Shown: positions 1-12,525, counted from the stretch's first letter. The stretch: 64,000 nt of DNA from Liolophura sinensis (GCF_032854445.1 NC_088303.1:4283501-4347500), one strand, 5' to 3'. Made by a program: numbers and translations. Notes: a model not told the origin generated them from the letters alone.

Positions 1-507
1 TAAAACCATCAGTTTCCTACTCTCTCTTTGTGGAACATGACAAAAAGTTCTCCTAAAATGAAATGTTTGAGATTTTCAGTATGAAAGAGCTTATTCTGAG
101 AAGAAACACCCACCATATGAACATGTAATTAGCGTGTACACAGATGTCACTCGATGTCAAGAGTACCCCGACAAATGAGGATGTAATTCTGAATAGGTAC
201 CCAAATTCAGGTTAGCAAGTAAAAATAAGTCCTCCAAATTTGTTATCCACAACATTTCAAATGTTCCCTTTAGTGTAGTTCTGAGATCTGATTCAATCTT
301 CCCATCTTTGCTTTCAGAAATACAAAGACCAGTCTTACAAAATTTACAAAGGGAATTTGCAGGATACTAGGGAGGTTTCCCTCATATCGTATGAAATCTC
401 CTCTGCAGCTGTTCCAAGCTTTCTATTAAAATCAACGGGTTTACAACAATAAAAATGCCTTATTTAACCTTGGTCCCAAGTCCCAAGGTCCCAATGTATT
501 TGCCCAC
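1..507. other. NEURL4 intron, left edge
   Basis: After the donor at 507-506 the next expected NHR segment (the part that follows SIEAG) is not visible down to base 1, so this is taken as intron. No repeat or RNA gene is seen. Confidence 0.5.
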
Positions 508-3500
508 CTGCTTCTATTGACCCAGACCACCTGTCAACCATCTTGTCCACGGTCACTTCAAACAGTTCATTGTCCCGCAGAGGACGAGTCGTCATCACAA
601 TAGCATCGTTAAACTCCCCGCGAGCGTTTGGTCGAGCTGCTGTTTTCCCTCCGTTGACGATGGCGGCATTCTGGCCATGGAGGTTATGAAAGCGAATGTC
701 CGAATCCAGCAGGAGACTGGAATCAAGCTCAGGAGAACTCAGTGTGTCTGAAATACACAATACTTAATACCATCATGTGTTCTTTAAATTAGCTCATGAC
801 AGTGAAAACACAAGTGTCAAAGGAGACAATCAATAGATTAACTGGATGATAAACATCTCACTGTTCTACAACACTGGCTCGCAAAATGACATGCCACTGA
901 CATGCAATCACCACTCTGAGTCATAATCCATGAAATTAAAAAATGAAATGAAAAAAAAGGAACTGATATTGCAAATCTGGTATATAAAGCTTGAGTTAGG
1001 GAACCTATAAATACCACTGTCATGACAGAGTCAGTAACAGAGTCAGGCATAGTGTTGAATAAAATTCCTTTTTCAGTGCACCTAACTTCTTTACACACAG
1101 TCGTTTAACGGCAAAGAAATGAAGTATACACCAGATGAAAGACCATTAAACCCTGTCCAGGAAAACAGTCTGATGTATTTTTTTTTACAATTTTTCCCAC
1201 TGAGTAAACTTCATTTATAACATCTGATTCTACGGTGGTCTGTAGCGACCCAGTGGGTATCAGTTAAATAACATCAATATTTTTTGCTTGACTATTTTCA
1301 TAAACAATCTTTCATCTAACACATTCTTGTTTTCTTTGCCTTCATTTGTTGCTGGCAAACTTATGGGCATGCCTCTGTAACATTACATGTTAGAGTAGTC
1401 TCCCTTACCAGACATATCACAAATAGTGGCCTGTGCTGCCTGACCGTAGAGGTCTATCACACCGTACACATTAGCCGGTACATTGCTGGCAGCTGGGCCC
1501 TGGTCTATACTGTTCACATAGAAATGCAGAGTTCCGTCCCCCTTCCTCATCACAGCCACACGGTCACCAACCTGGGCCAAACAATACATGCATTCCACAT
1601 GGGAGAGATTTGCTCCAATTCTTCCTCTTTTCTTATCATAAAAAGCGGATGTATTCAATTTCAGGGAAAAAAAAAACCCAAATTATTAAATAGACTGGGA
1701 GGGTTTTATAATTTGGGGCGTAATAAAATCTAGAAACTAGACTGCATAAAAATAAACCGAAATGTGTCAAACTCTACCACTTTCTTACGAAATGCCAGAT
1801 TGCCATTACAGGTTTGCTTCAATCCAAAGTCATGTGTTACGTCTGTTTCACCAGAGTTACATAGAAGCCAGTTAGGATTATCTACAAACCTGTGAGGCTG
1901 ATTACATAGACTGTATGGATGATAGTAGTTTAATACCACATATATTAGCATTTCTGTCAAGCTGTGGTTGAGACATGAGTAATGATATCAGTCTCTGGGA
2001 AACACACTTTGAGCAGACACTTTCACAAAAGCTGATATTTTGTAAACTTTGAAAAAAGTTGTTTAGTTTACAGGGCCATAAGCCAAGGTGGTTTATGACA
2101 AAACTTATTTAAAAACTGATTTACGAAGTTATGAGGAAGTGGATCCAAACTGACCTCTAAGCTATCTAGATTCTGACCATAGTCCTCTAGCACTGTCGTT
2201 CCATTGTGCATGATACCATTGCCCGTCATCATCCATGTTCCCGAGAAAATGTTGGTCATTGTGCATGGGAATTTAAGGTCCGTTGGTAAGTGGGTTGTCA
2301 CTCCGATTTCAATGGAACCCGCCCACTTGTTGACCATTCGATCAATTCTCACTTCAAATAGCTCAGTAGGGCGCAAAACACGACTGGTCAACACAACCCC
2401 GTTGTTGAAATCATCGAAAGCACTGGTGTAAACAAACAAAGCATGTACAAGAAATGTGCATGTTGTGCTTTAAAAAATATACCGATATACGTATAACCTT
2501 TACCTTAAACAAAAGCATCTTTAACTTATGATAATTATCATAAAAATTATACACTGATGCAGTAGGCTAAACCAAAGCTCATTCTTGCAATATTTTTGAC
2601 AAACATATAACTCATTCACAATGGCCTGGTGTAGTCCACTTATTTGTTGAGCGTGATGAGAATGTGTGGGCATGACTATTAACTCTACAAACAACACAAC
2701 CCCTACATACTTAATCCATGTAGAGTTTAGCCAGGGAATGCTAGCCGTAAAGTTTAACCTATCTGAGTTGCTGGTACAGATGCCAGGGCAAAGTGATCAG
2801 TCACCAGTAATCCCCAGTTAAACCTTGACAGCCAATCCTTGCCACTTGGGGTTAATTCCCCACAGCATGGACTGAGAGAAGGGTGTTTCTGGTTGAATCT
2901 TGAACAGTACATTGTTAATTCACTACCTGCACTTATTAAAACTTAGGAGTTATTGTCAGTCATTTTAAAAAGTGACATGTGATTTCTGAAATGTAACTGA
3001 GCTGTGGTATTTGTGCTTAATGCCATCTATTGGCACAATTTTAATTTTCATATTTCAACTGAGAAATAGAGACAAAAGGACTGATTGTTTTAAGCGTGGA
3101 CCTCAATGAGATCAGTTTCATCAAGCTGGAAATCTGTCACCAATTTCTGAATGGCAGGGATGGACGTAATGTCACAATGAATTTAACTTATCAAAATGTT
3201 TACCAAAAGCTGATAAACCTGGCGTTGTTGTGAGCAGCAGATAAATCCACTAGTAGTGGTGGCAGGAAAACACAGGTAAGTCCAATGACCCACAATCACA
3301 ACTAGACACAAGGAATCACGGGATACATATTGTAGGATAATCGGGTAAACTATATGTGAAATACAGCATATATTCCACTACCACTGTATTTGTGTTAGAG
3401 CTTGACAAGGTGATGTAACTGACAGCAGAACTGTCGCACTGGTGATGTCACTTACTTTGGTCTGTGCGCTGTTCGATGTCCATTGATGACGGACACATGA

Positions 3501-6500
3501 GATCCACAGCGAGGATGAAAGGTCAGTCTAGACACGTCGTCCTCAGTAACTGCAACGTAAGTTTTATTGCTAGTGTTATTATTGCGGAAGTAACAAATCA
3601 GCTACTAGAGGCATTAATTGGGAACAACTGTCCAGGAGCCTCTCACCAATGTAGTCCAGCTCTTTCTGGCTTTCTCTCCGGTCATACATGAGAAGGTCTG
3701 TTAGCAGCCTGTGTATGGTCATTTGCTTTTCTCATGCCTTAAAGTTGGCCACCGTCTTATAAGAAAAACATTCTTCAGCACAGCGTAAAACATGTCATGT
3801 AAATAAATATCACAGGGATAAATGTACATATGACATGCATACTAGCACTTAACTTTCCACAATGCCTGTTTAGAAAATGTCAAAACTTTCACCATGGTGA
3901 TAGCCAAGATATACTTCCTTCATATTTTGGGGTCATTTAACATTCTGTTTCTTTGGTTACTCCTACAAAACAAATAATTACTTAACAATCCATCACAAAG
4001 TATGAGGTACAAACCTTCATGTCCTGGTTAATATGATTAATAAAACCCTTACCATCCAGAGCATTATCTTCAAACATCTCAGAGAACTGCCAGAAACTTC
4101 TATTTGCCCTGACCTCCGATCGGGCTCCTTCAACTTCCTGGTATTCTGGATCACTCCGCTCGATGATGGTGACCTTGACTGCCATTCCGTAGAGGTCAAC
4201 GACTCCCCAGATTGGTGAGGGCGTGTTCGTGGCAGCCACACCCTGGTCAATGCCATTGATGTAGTAATGTAATGACCCATTGCTCTTCCTCACCAACCCA
4301 ATACGGTCATTTTCCTGTCAACAATCATGATGTAGTAATGTAATGACCCATTACTCTTCCTCACCAACCCAACACAGTCATGTTCCTGTTAACAATCATG
4401 ATGTAGTAATGAAATGACCCATTACTCTTCCTCACCAACCCAACACAGTCATTTTCCTGTTAACAATCATGATGTAGTAATGAAATGACCCATTACTCTT
4501 CCTCACCAACCCAACACAGTCATGTTCCTGTTAACAATCATGATGTAGTAATGTAATGACCCATTACTCTCCTCACCAACCCGATACGGTCATTTTTCTG
4601 TTAACAATCATGATGTAGTAATGTAATGATCCATTACTCTTCCTCACCAACCCAACGCGGTCATTTTCCTGTTAACAATCATGATGTAGTAATGTAATGA
4701 CCCATTACTCTTCCTCACCAACCCAACGCGGTCATTTTCCTGTTAACAATCATGATGTAGTAATGTAATGACCCATTACTCTTCCTCACCAACCCAACAC
4801 AGTCATTTTCCTGTTAACAATCATGATGAAGTAATGTAATGACCCATTACTCTTCCTCACCAACCCAACACAGTCATGTTCCTGTTAACAATCATGATGT
4901 AGTCATGTAATGACACATTACTCTTCCTCACCAACCCAACACAGTCATTTTCCTGTTAACAATCATGATGTAGTAATGTAATGACCCATTACTCTTCCTC
5001 ACCAACCCAACGCGGTCATTTTCCTGTTAACAATCATGATGAAGTAATGTAATGACCCATTACTCTTCCTCACCAACCCAACACAGTCATGTTCCTGTTA
5101 ACAATCATGATGTAGTCATGTAATGACACATTACTCTTCCTCACCAACCCGATACGGTCATGTTCCTGTTAACAATCATGATGTAGTAATGAAATGACCC
5201 ATTACTCTTCCTCACCAACCCAACACAGTCATGTTCCTGTTAACAATCATGATGTAGTAATGTAATGACCCATTACTCTCCTCACCAACCCGATACGGTC
5301 ATTTTTCTGTTAACAATCATGATGTAGTAATGTAATGACCAATTACTCTTCCTCACCAACCCAACGCAGTCATTTTCCTGTTAACAATCATGATGTAGTA
5401 ATGAAATGACCCATTACTCTTCCTCACCAACCCAACACAGTCATGTTCCTGTTAACAATCATGATGTAGTCATGTAATGACACATTACTCTTCCTCACCA
5501 ACCCGATACGGTCATTTTCCTGTTAACAATCAGTTTTTAAATGTTATTTTTAGTCAAAATTTTCACTTTTCAAATGAAAAAAATTCATATACATAAGGAA
5601 TGATACCTTTAAGGGCTAGCTCTGTGACTGTCCCTTAATAGATAGGGCTGAACAGAAAAAAAATGCCTGTTCTCAAAGCCAAAAAAGTATACATACGTAA
5701 ATAGACATGCACGTATTATTGAATGTAAGTTATATACTACAAATACTGTGAAAAAAGATATGACTGTGAACAAAGAATTCTTACTGTGAGTTCATCTAAA
5801 TTATATTCTCCATATTCTCGCCTTGATCCTTTCCCATTGGTCAAAATACCACAGCCGCTCATCATAATTGTACCTGCAACATTCAGCAATGCAGCATTAA
5901 TAACCAAATTGTTTCAAGTCATGGTAGCTTTGTTATTAATTTTATGTTTATCTATTGATTTAATTGGTGTTTTACGCAACACCCAAGAATTCCTAGTTTA
6001 ATAAGTGATGTGTCTTATTGTAATCTTTGTAAGAGACCATTAGTTTCCAACATACGTAAAGGTTAAACAACCTCAAAAAGTATAAACTTAGATTTGGCAG
6101 CAATGTTAACAAAGAGTACACCTGTAGGAGACACATTAATGCAAAACTTCATTTCAATACATAAAGAACTGAAGTCATGAATTTGGTTATTTATGATAGT
6201 TAATATGCACACAGGGGATCCGCGATGGAACATCCCCTTGTGTCATTGTGCTTTACATGCACGTAAAGCTTGTGTGAATACATGCAATATGTTTAGCATC
6301 CCAAGACCTCCTTTAAAGAACAAGACAGCACCTTGCCAAAACATATTTCAATCAATAGCAGGATTCTCAAGCTTTCCAAAAACTACTGTATTTTATTATT
6401 TTAATGAGATTTCACCGAATAACATGTACAACAAAATGTCAGTACTGCACAAATGACTGGTGTGAATCGAGGCATACATCTTGAGAATTTTATCCAATCA

Positions 6501-9500
6501 AATATGTTGCTTTCAGATTGTGTGGCCTAAGCTGTGACGCAACCTTTACCCATTCACTCCATGAAGAGACATAACAACACAGAACTACTGCATAAGACAT
6601 CATTTTGAGATCGTTTACAATGATTCAGTTACGTATACTCAAGAGGCCATTTCACACAGTGTCATGGGACAGGTCTTTATCATTTACCGACCACCACAGA
6701 TGTAAAATCAGTTGATTTACAAGCCGTGTAATATTGAACAATGGTATCATGACAGACAGTAGCATACCGTCTCGGCCTATACCACATTCATCTGCCCAGT
6801 CTCCCCTAGACCTATTTAGACTTGCTGTTCAAATTACACAAATACATTTCTGGTCGTTCAATACAGTGTTTAATCAGGAGTTTCTAACTAACAAATATTA
6901 GAGTCAGTGAAAAATTCATCAGGGAAGCCAAAGATTTGTGGGAATGAGAAGATGGCATCTTACCTGACAATGCTTACAATTAATTAAATCTTACGATATA
7001 ATCTTTTTTTCTGAATTTATTAGAACTGAAGAATTTAAATTTTGATCTTTCTTCTTTCTTGCACACAAGAGATGTTTTTTTCTGTTTTCTTTTATAAAAT
7101 AAAGTAAAATTATTGAATCGCCACGTTTCAGCTGAAGTGCTTTTTCTGACATCTGCAATAACTAGGTCAGCAATGCTATTATCTTAGAAGCCACCACCAC
7201 AAAAATGAAGCATAAATTCCAGCAACAGCAGAATGTCTAGATCTGCCTCAGTGGTGTTAAGATTTATTTCCATTTGTTTCAGAATTGAGCATGAACCGAG
7301 TTGTACAACAATCAAATTGTAATTTTGTAAGTATTTAATAGGGGTCAAAATCACCAGCACAACCCCTCCAAAGGCACAACCTGAACCAGGAATAGCCCGG
7401 CCATGCATCTGCAAAACACTTAAACTGTAAATGATATAGCAGGCTGACTGTATTAACAGTTCAAGCAGTGAAAGAAATATCCTTCCAGTATGTCCAATTT
7501 CCAAGAAAGCTTGGACCTTCATCGCCAAATTCCACAACTTTTATCTCCCTGGGCTATACTACTCTGACTATAATACGGAAAATAACTTCGACCTTACAGA
7601 GCAAACGTGATGTCCCCTTGCTGTCGATAATGGAGACGTGTTGAAGCTGTGTCAAGATGAAGTTTCACTAAACGTTTACTGGGTTGCAAAAAACCCTAAA
7701 AAAATGTTAAATGCTGGCCCTTCAGTGGACATAACTATTGGCCATGTGCTGTCTGTCACTTTAACACTGATTCTGATACACAATACACAAAGTTGTAAAT
7801 TCTGAATTTACAATAATTAATATGCACACAGCGCATCAATGATGGAACCTCCGATGCTGACGTTCAGGGTATGACATATGCTACTCTTGGCATTTGTACA
7901 AGCAATAAGGTATTAATTACACATTTTCACCAGAACAAACACATATTTTTCTCACCATTTGTGATGCCTGATCTCATATTGGTCATGGTTGCGGGAAAAT
8001 CCAGCACTGAAGGATTATGGGTAGTAATACCCATTTCTATAGAGCCAGACCACTTGTCCACTAAACGGTCCAGACGAATCTGTAACAGATTAGCACATTT
8101 TCACTGCCTGATTCATTTATATCCACTGTGTTACATGAATTTGTGCAGGCTAACACTGTATGTGTATTATTACACAATTCGAATTCAATATAACATACGG
8201 ACATACTGCAAAATAAGGACACCAAAAAAAAAAAAGGAATTCCATACCCTGTATTTCACTTTAAGTTTAAATACCATATCTCTTGGGACACATTTGCACG
8301 ATTTTGACTGATCCATTCACCTTCAGAGTTGACCTTGTGAAGTGGGACTAATTTTTATTATCAAGACTGGGCATCAAAAGTATAATTTTAGGGTAAATAT
8401 ATTTTTGTAAGTGCATTTTTAGGTACAATGTACCAAACTTGAGGTGATATACAGTATTTTTTAATTGAAGTTTATTGTCGTTTTCAAGAATATTCCACTT
8501 GTATGACATCTGATGAATGGCTGGACCTGACGGTCTGAACCTGACAGCCTTTCCCATGTATGCACTGCACATACTTTCATATCCGGAGGAACTCAACATC
8601 TATGTCATATTGGTGGAATTGAAGTCATCTTTGTCATACTGGTGGAATGGAAGTCATGCATGTCATACTAGTGGAATGGAAGTCATCCATGTCATACTGG
8701 TGGAATGGAAGTCATCCATGTCATACTGGTGGAATGGAAGTCATCCATGTCATACTGGTGGAATGGAAATCATCCATGTCATACTGGTGGAATGGAAGTC
8801 ATCCATGTCATATTGGTGGAATGGAAGACATCCATGTCATACTGGTGGAATGGAAGTCATCCATGTCATACTGGTGGAATGGAAGTCATCTATGTCATAC
8901 TGGTGGAATGGAAGTCATCTATGTCATACTGGTGGAATGGAAGTGATCGATGTAATACTGGTGGAATGGAAGTCATCCATGTCATACTAGTGGAATGGAA
9001 ATCATCCATGTCATACTGGTGGAATGGAAGTCATCCATGTCATATTGGTGGAATGGAAGACATCCATGTCATACTGGTGGAATGGAAGTCATCCATGTCA
9101 TACTGGTGGAATGGAAGTCATCTATGTCATACTGGTGGAATGGAAGTCATCCATGTCATACTGGTGGAATGGAAGTGATCGATGTAATACTGGTGGAATG
9201 GAAGTCATCTATGTCATACTGGTGGAATGGAAGTCATCTCTGACAAACTTCAAGTATGACTAATTAAGCAGCAATAAGAGGTTTTGACAAAAATTCACTC
9301 ACAGTTTTAATACACCGTTATGATTTGATCATATTCTACAAGTCCATGTTAATAGCTACACCATGTAAACAAGGATTTGTATGAAGACAAGGAAACGGTT
9401 CAAGTTGTCATAAATCAATGAATCCTACCTCAAATAATTCATCATTTCGAAGTGGTCTGTTAGTCATGACAACACCATTGTTGAACTCATCAAGTGGTCG

Positions 9501-11589
9501 TCTCCGTTCAGCAGTTCGCCGACTGTTGCTAAGTTTTATTAGGCTGCCACATTTCTCATGGAAAACCAGACTCTCATTGGAATAAAGGATCTGCTGTTCT
9601 ACAGCAGCTATCAGTTCATTGGATAATTCATTTGACAACTGATTGGTCAAGTCACTAGAGAGCTGATTGGATAACTCTGTGAGAAATTCAGCTGCTACTC
9701 CATTACTGATCACAGCTGAAATGATGTAAAGGCAAAGATTACTGCTACTCAAACATTTTCACATACCAGTTCTTAGCAAAAGCAGTCTAAACAGAACTAT
9801 GCAGAAAAAAACAAAGGTGATGCTGACTGACTACATGTGTGGGGTATGTCTACATCATGATGACTTATCAGACTTCTCGCAGATTCTGCCTCAACCATGA
9901 CCAAGGCTGAAAAATATGACTAGCGTTAATTTATGCATATATATATATATATATATTAACACAGGATACATTCGCTTGCTATCAGCCAATGTAGATTCTC
10001 TATATTGCTTTGATTAAATGACCAACTGATTGTTGTTTAACAGCATGGTCATGAATTGTTCACTCATATGATCAGTTTCGTAGGAAGAGAACTGGAGTGT
10101 CTGGGGTAAACCACCACGCATAGGCAATTTACTGACAGACTTGTACATCCTACTGATGGGAGAACTCAGACAGAAGGCCTTAAAAAATGTAAGGCTGTGT
10201 GTAAAAGGCCATGCAAGCACATAATGAATCTGCTTTAAAGTTGAATTTGGAGTCTGAAGTTATGTTAGCTATAACTATAAAACAGGGATTCACAAACCTT
10301 CCAAAGCTTGTATGAAATGCTAAACCTAACAGTGACCATGATATACAGTCTCACCCTGTGCAGCCATGTCTCTGTTACTATCCTGGTCCACTATTGTGAC
10401 TTGAGCACACTTGCCATACATGTCTACCACAGCATACACAGTTGGCGGAAGGCCTGTGGCTGCAGGGCCCTGATCAACACCATTCACGAAGAAGTGCAGG
10501 ACACCGGCGGAATTCCTCATCACTCCGATCCTGTCCCCTTCATCCAGTTGGTCCAGGTCCCGCCCATACTCTTCGATCATCGCATGACCGTCCTTCAGGA
10601 TTGAACTGCCAGACATCACCCATGTTCCCTCTCGAAATCCTGTGGCGCTTGTAGGGAAGTTCAGATTGTTGGGGTCACATGTTGTGACACCAATCTCTAT
10701 GGATCCACTCCATGAATTAACCTGGAAGGATTGATAAAACATATATACAATACTATATGTCAGTGCTACAAACAAAAATACATGCTACATACTGAGAGAT
10801 CGACTGACTGATGAACTGATTTATGTGTTTGTTTCTTTGATTCATGTTTTAGGTAATACTTTACAAATACTTCACTTGCATGATGGTGGTTAAGTTTACA
10901 CGACAGTGGAAATAGCTGCACCTAGTCTGGTACTCAACCATCTTCCCAACACATACCAGCAGACAAAACTGCGCGAGTTGGATTTTAACCTGATACCAGT
11001 AATTCATTGATAAAATGCGAGTGGCGTCCAGCAGAAACCACTACATCACTCTGAGTTTAACTTCTGAGTCTAACAATATTAAGAATTGATATTACGCCAA
11101 ACTTGACGAGGGAAAGGCACAATATTATGTGAGAACTGTACTATATTACGCGATTTCTAATACATGTACGTCGATACATTCACGTGCATTTACTGTGTAC
11201 ATGTATGATCCCAGACGATTGGAACTTGATTGTGATGATGAGATACATGGTAGATATCGACAATTTGTCAGTATATTCAGCTATTGTGTCTAATGTTTCT
11301 GTTCATGCTACCGTTCAATATGCCAACCCTAGCACACAAGTACATGCATCGTTGTATGTACGCAGATTTTATCATGATAAACCATGTAAACAACTTCACA
11401 TGATATATCGCCTGCAACAATAACCTTCTTGTCAATGTGAACTTCAAATATCTGGTTATCTCGCAGCGCATCAGAGCTAAGAACAACCCCATTGTTAAAT
11501 TCTTGCGTTGGACAGTTGCGCTGAGCAGTTCTGTTCCCATTACTGAGACTGACAAGTGTCCCAGTACGACCGTGGAACTTGGCCGCCAT
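508..11589 (-). CDS. NEURL4: NEURL4-like neuralized-homology-repeat protein, 5' ten exons (partial)
   Basis: Ten minus-strand coding exons chain with canonical splice sites and matching phase: 11589-11425, 10721-10355, 9715-9429, 8079-7956, 5873-5785, 4314-4053, 3549-3456, 2422-2155, 1571-1409 and 747-508, about 686 codons; the rest lies beyond the left edge. The start ATG at 11589 has A at -3, G at +4 and an in-frame TAA 12 nt upstream. Three complete neuralized homology repeats (NHR) lie at about residues 3-168, 230-398 and 441-602; a fourth begins near 624. Recognisable NHR motifs are [36 protein letters not shown] and YAVVDMYG. The NHR1-NHR2 linker is rich in LSNEL-like repeats. Tandem NHRs without a RING seen so far fit NEURL4, which has six NHRs and is known as a centriolar partner of HERC2 and CP110. 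NHR2 lacks the usual GTW. Family is certain; the NEURL4 assignment is strong but rests on half the protein. Confidence 0.88.
3620..3810 (+). mobile_element. Degenerate tRNA-derived SINE in a NEURL4 intron
   Basis: It shares the CAGGAGCCTCTCACCAATG segment, the TCTCCGG...GAGAAGGTCTG core and the AGCGTAAAAC...AAATAAATA tail with the better copies in this window, but is heavily mutated. Plus orientation, antisense to the gene. Confidence 0.7.
4321..5525 (-). repeat. 71-bp minisatellite, 17 copies, derived from a NEURL4 exon 5' end
   Basis: Units begin with ACAATCATGA at 4321, 4392, 4463, 4534, 4604, 4675, 4746, 4817, 4888, 4959, 5030, 5101, 5172, 5243, 5313, 5384 and 5455; two are 70 bp. The unit matches the start of the adjacent exon (4314-4053) together with its 3' splice acceptor. 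On the minus strand every copy reads TTGTTAACAG followed by GAAAATGAC, nearly the same as the real acceptor and first codons. Because 71 is not a multiple of 3, readthrough from one copy into the next shifts frame and meets a stop. Variants shared three units apart (4817 and 5030) and ten units apart (4463 and 5172) show block duplications. Confidence 0.95.
5941..5996 (-). mobile_element. SINE 3'-tail fragment
   Basis: TTTAATTGGTGTTTTACGC...CAAGAATT matches the tail of the minus-oriented SINEs elsewhere in the window; the remainder is absent. Confidence 0.55.
6423..7770. repeat. About 1.3-kb unclassified interspersed repeat, copy 1
   Basis: The segment aligns collinearly in the same orientation with 32105-33440. 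Shared blocks include GAATTTTATCCAATCAAA, CCCATTCACTCCATGAAG, CAGCCTAAG/GGCCTAAGC, GATCTGCCTCAGTGGTG and GTGTCAAGATGAAGTTT. It lies in a NEURL4 intron. There is no convincing open reading frame, and no terminal inverted repeats or target duplication could be fixed by eye. Confidence 0.75.
8604..9241. repeat. 29-bp minisatellite, 22 copies
   Basis: The unit is GTCATACTGGTGG plus AATGGAAGTCATCCAT. Starts run from 8604 to 9213 in exact 29-bp steps. A rare variant (GTGATCGATGTAATAC) recurs 232 bp apart, which is eight units, so an eight-unit block has been duplicated. The array lies in a NEURL4 intron between exons 9715-9429 and 8079-7956. Long open frames across it are artefacts of a stop-free unit. 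Confidence 0.95.
9936..9957. repeat. AT dinucleotide microsatellite
   Basis: A short run of alternating TA/AT in a NEURL4 intron. Confidence 0.8.
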
Positions 11590-11834
11590 CTTGCGGCATT
11601 ACCGCATAACATTGAATGCGAAGTTTCGTATTCATAAACATTTGCTTGTCCTCGGTTATTTTGGAAGAAATACTTTACATCAGTCGACTGTGACATTTAT
11701 GCATGATTAACAGGCACTAAAGCCCTTTTCTATTTGGTACACTATTTGTTACATGATAAAAAAATATACGAAACAGTGTAAAATTTCGAAGGGGGCGTCT
11801 TCAAATATCTGAATCACAGAGTTGTTCATAGTAG

Positions 11835-12094
11835 TATTTATTTATTTATTTGATCGATGTTTTACGCCGTACTCAAAAATACTTCACTTATACTACGGCG
11901 GCCAGCATTGTGGTGTGTGGAAGCCAAACGGATCCCGGGGGAAACCCACAACAATCGGCAGGTTGTTGAGAGACCTTCCTACAGAGAGGAAGCCGACATG
12001 AGCTGGACTTGAACTCACTGCGACCGCATTGGCTAGAGGCAACTGCGTCATTATACTGCGCTAGTTCACTAACCCACCGAGCCACAGAGGCCTC
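11835..12094 (-). mobile_element. Full-length tRNA-derived SINE with 10-bp target-site duplication
   Basis: The element reads in the minus direction: a tRNA-like head at the right end (TGGCTCGGTGGGTTAG as A-box, GTTCAAGTCC as B-box), a conserved core (CTTCC...CAACCTGCCGATTGTTGTG), then a GCCGTAGTATAAGTGAAGTA / ACGGCGTAAAAC tail and (AAAT)n. The flanking direct repeat TTCATAGTAG is perfect at 11825-11834 and 12095-12104. I recall similar conserved-core SINEs (Nin or Meta families) from molluscs; that link was not checked. It lies just upstream of NEURL4. Confidence 0.92.
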
Positions 12095-12384
12095 TTCATA
12101 GTAGTGAGTTGTAAATTAAACGACCATCAATGCACTATCAGTTGAGAACATGCAGCTGACGCAATTAATTATACAGCTGGAATAAGATCTAATTCGGCAG
12201 TAGGCCTAATCTGCCTCAGGCTAGGCTACCAGTTGTGACTCAGTAGCATCACATGCATGGTGATTTATTTTACATGGCATGCTGTAGATCACAACCCCAT
12301 TCAGATTTTTCCATGCATATAAAAATCCCCAAAATAATTCTCTTGGCTGTATGACAATAGTTCAATTGTTTGATTTGTGTCTAT

Positions 12385-12525
12385 ATTTATTTATTTATTT
12401 ATTTGATTGGTGTTTTACGCCGTACTCAAGAATATTTCACTTATATGACGGCGGTCAGCATTATGGTGGGAGGAAACTGGACAGAACTCGGTAGAAACCC
12501 ACGACCATCCGCAGGTTCCGACATC
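12385..12525 (-). mobile_element. 5'-truncated SINE of the same family
   Basis: It begins with (ATTT)n, GATTGGTGTTTTACGCCG and TCAAGAATATTTCACTTAT and continues into the core ACCCACGACCATCCGCAGG, then stops. The tRNA head is missing. Confidence 0.88.

Noticed and set aside
4321-5525. CRISPR-like appearance of regular repeats
   Set aside because: The units are contiguous with no unique spacers and the genome is animal; it is a minisatellite copied from an exon.
8517-9263. Long open frames encoding WWNGSHPCH-type repeats
   Set aside because: They are products of a stop-free 29-bp minisatellite read in all three frames; no splice sites or start context support translation.
10308-10654. Plus-strand frames opposite NEURL4 exon 2
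   Set aside because: They are antisense shadows of a minus-strand exon with clear NHR coding and splice sites.
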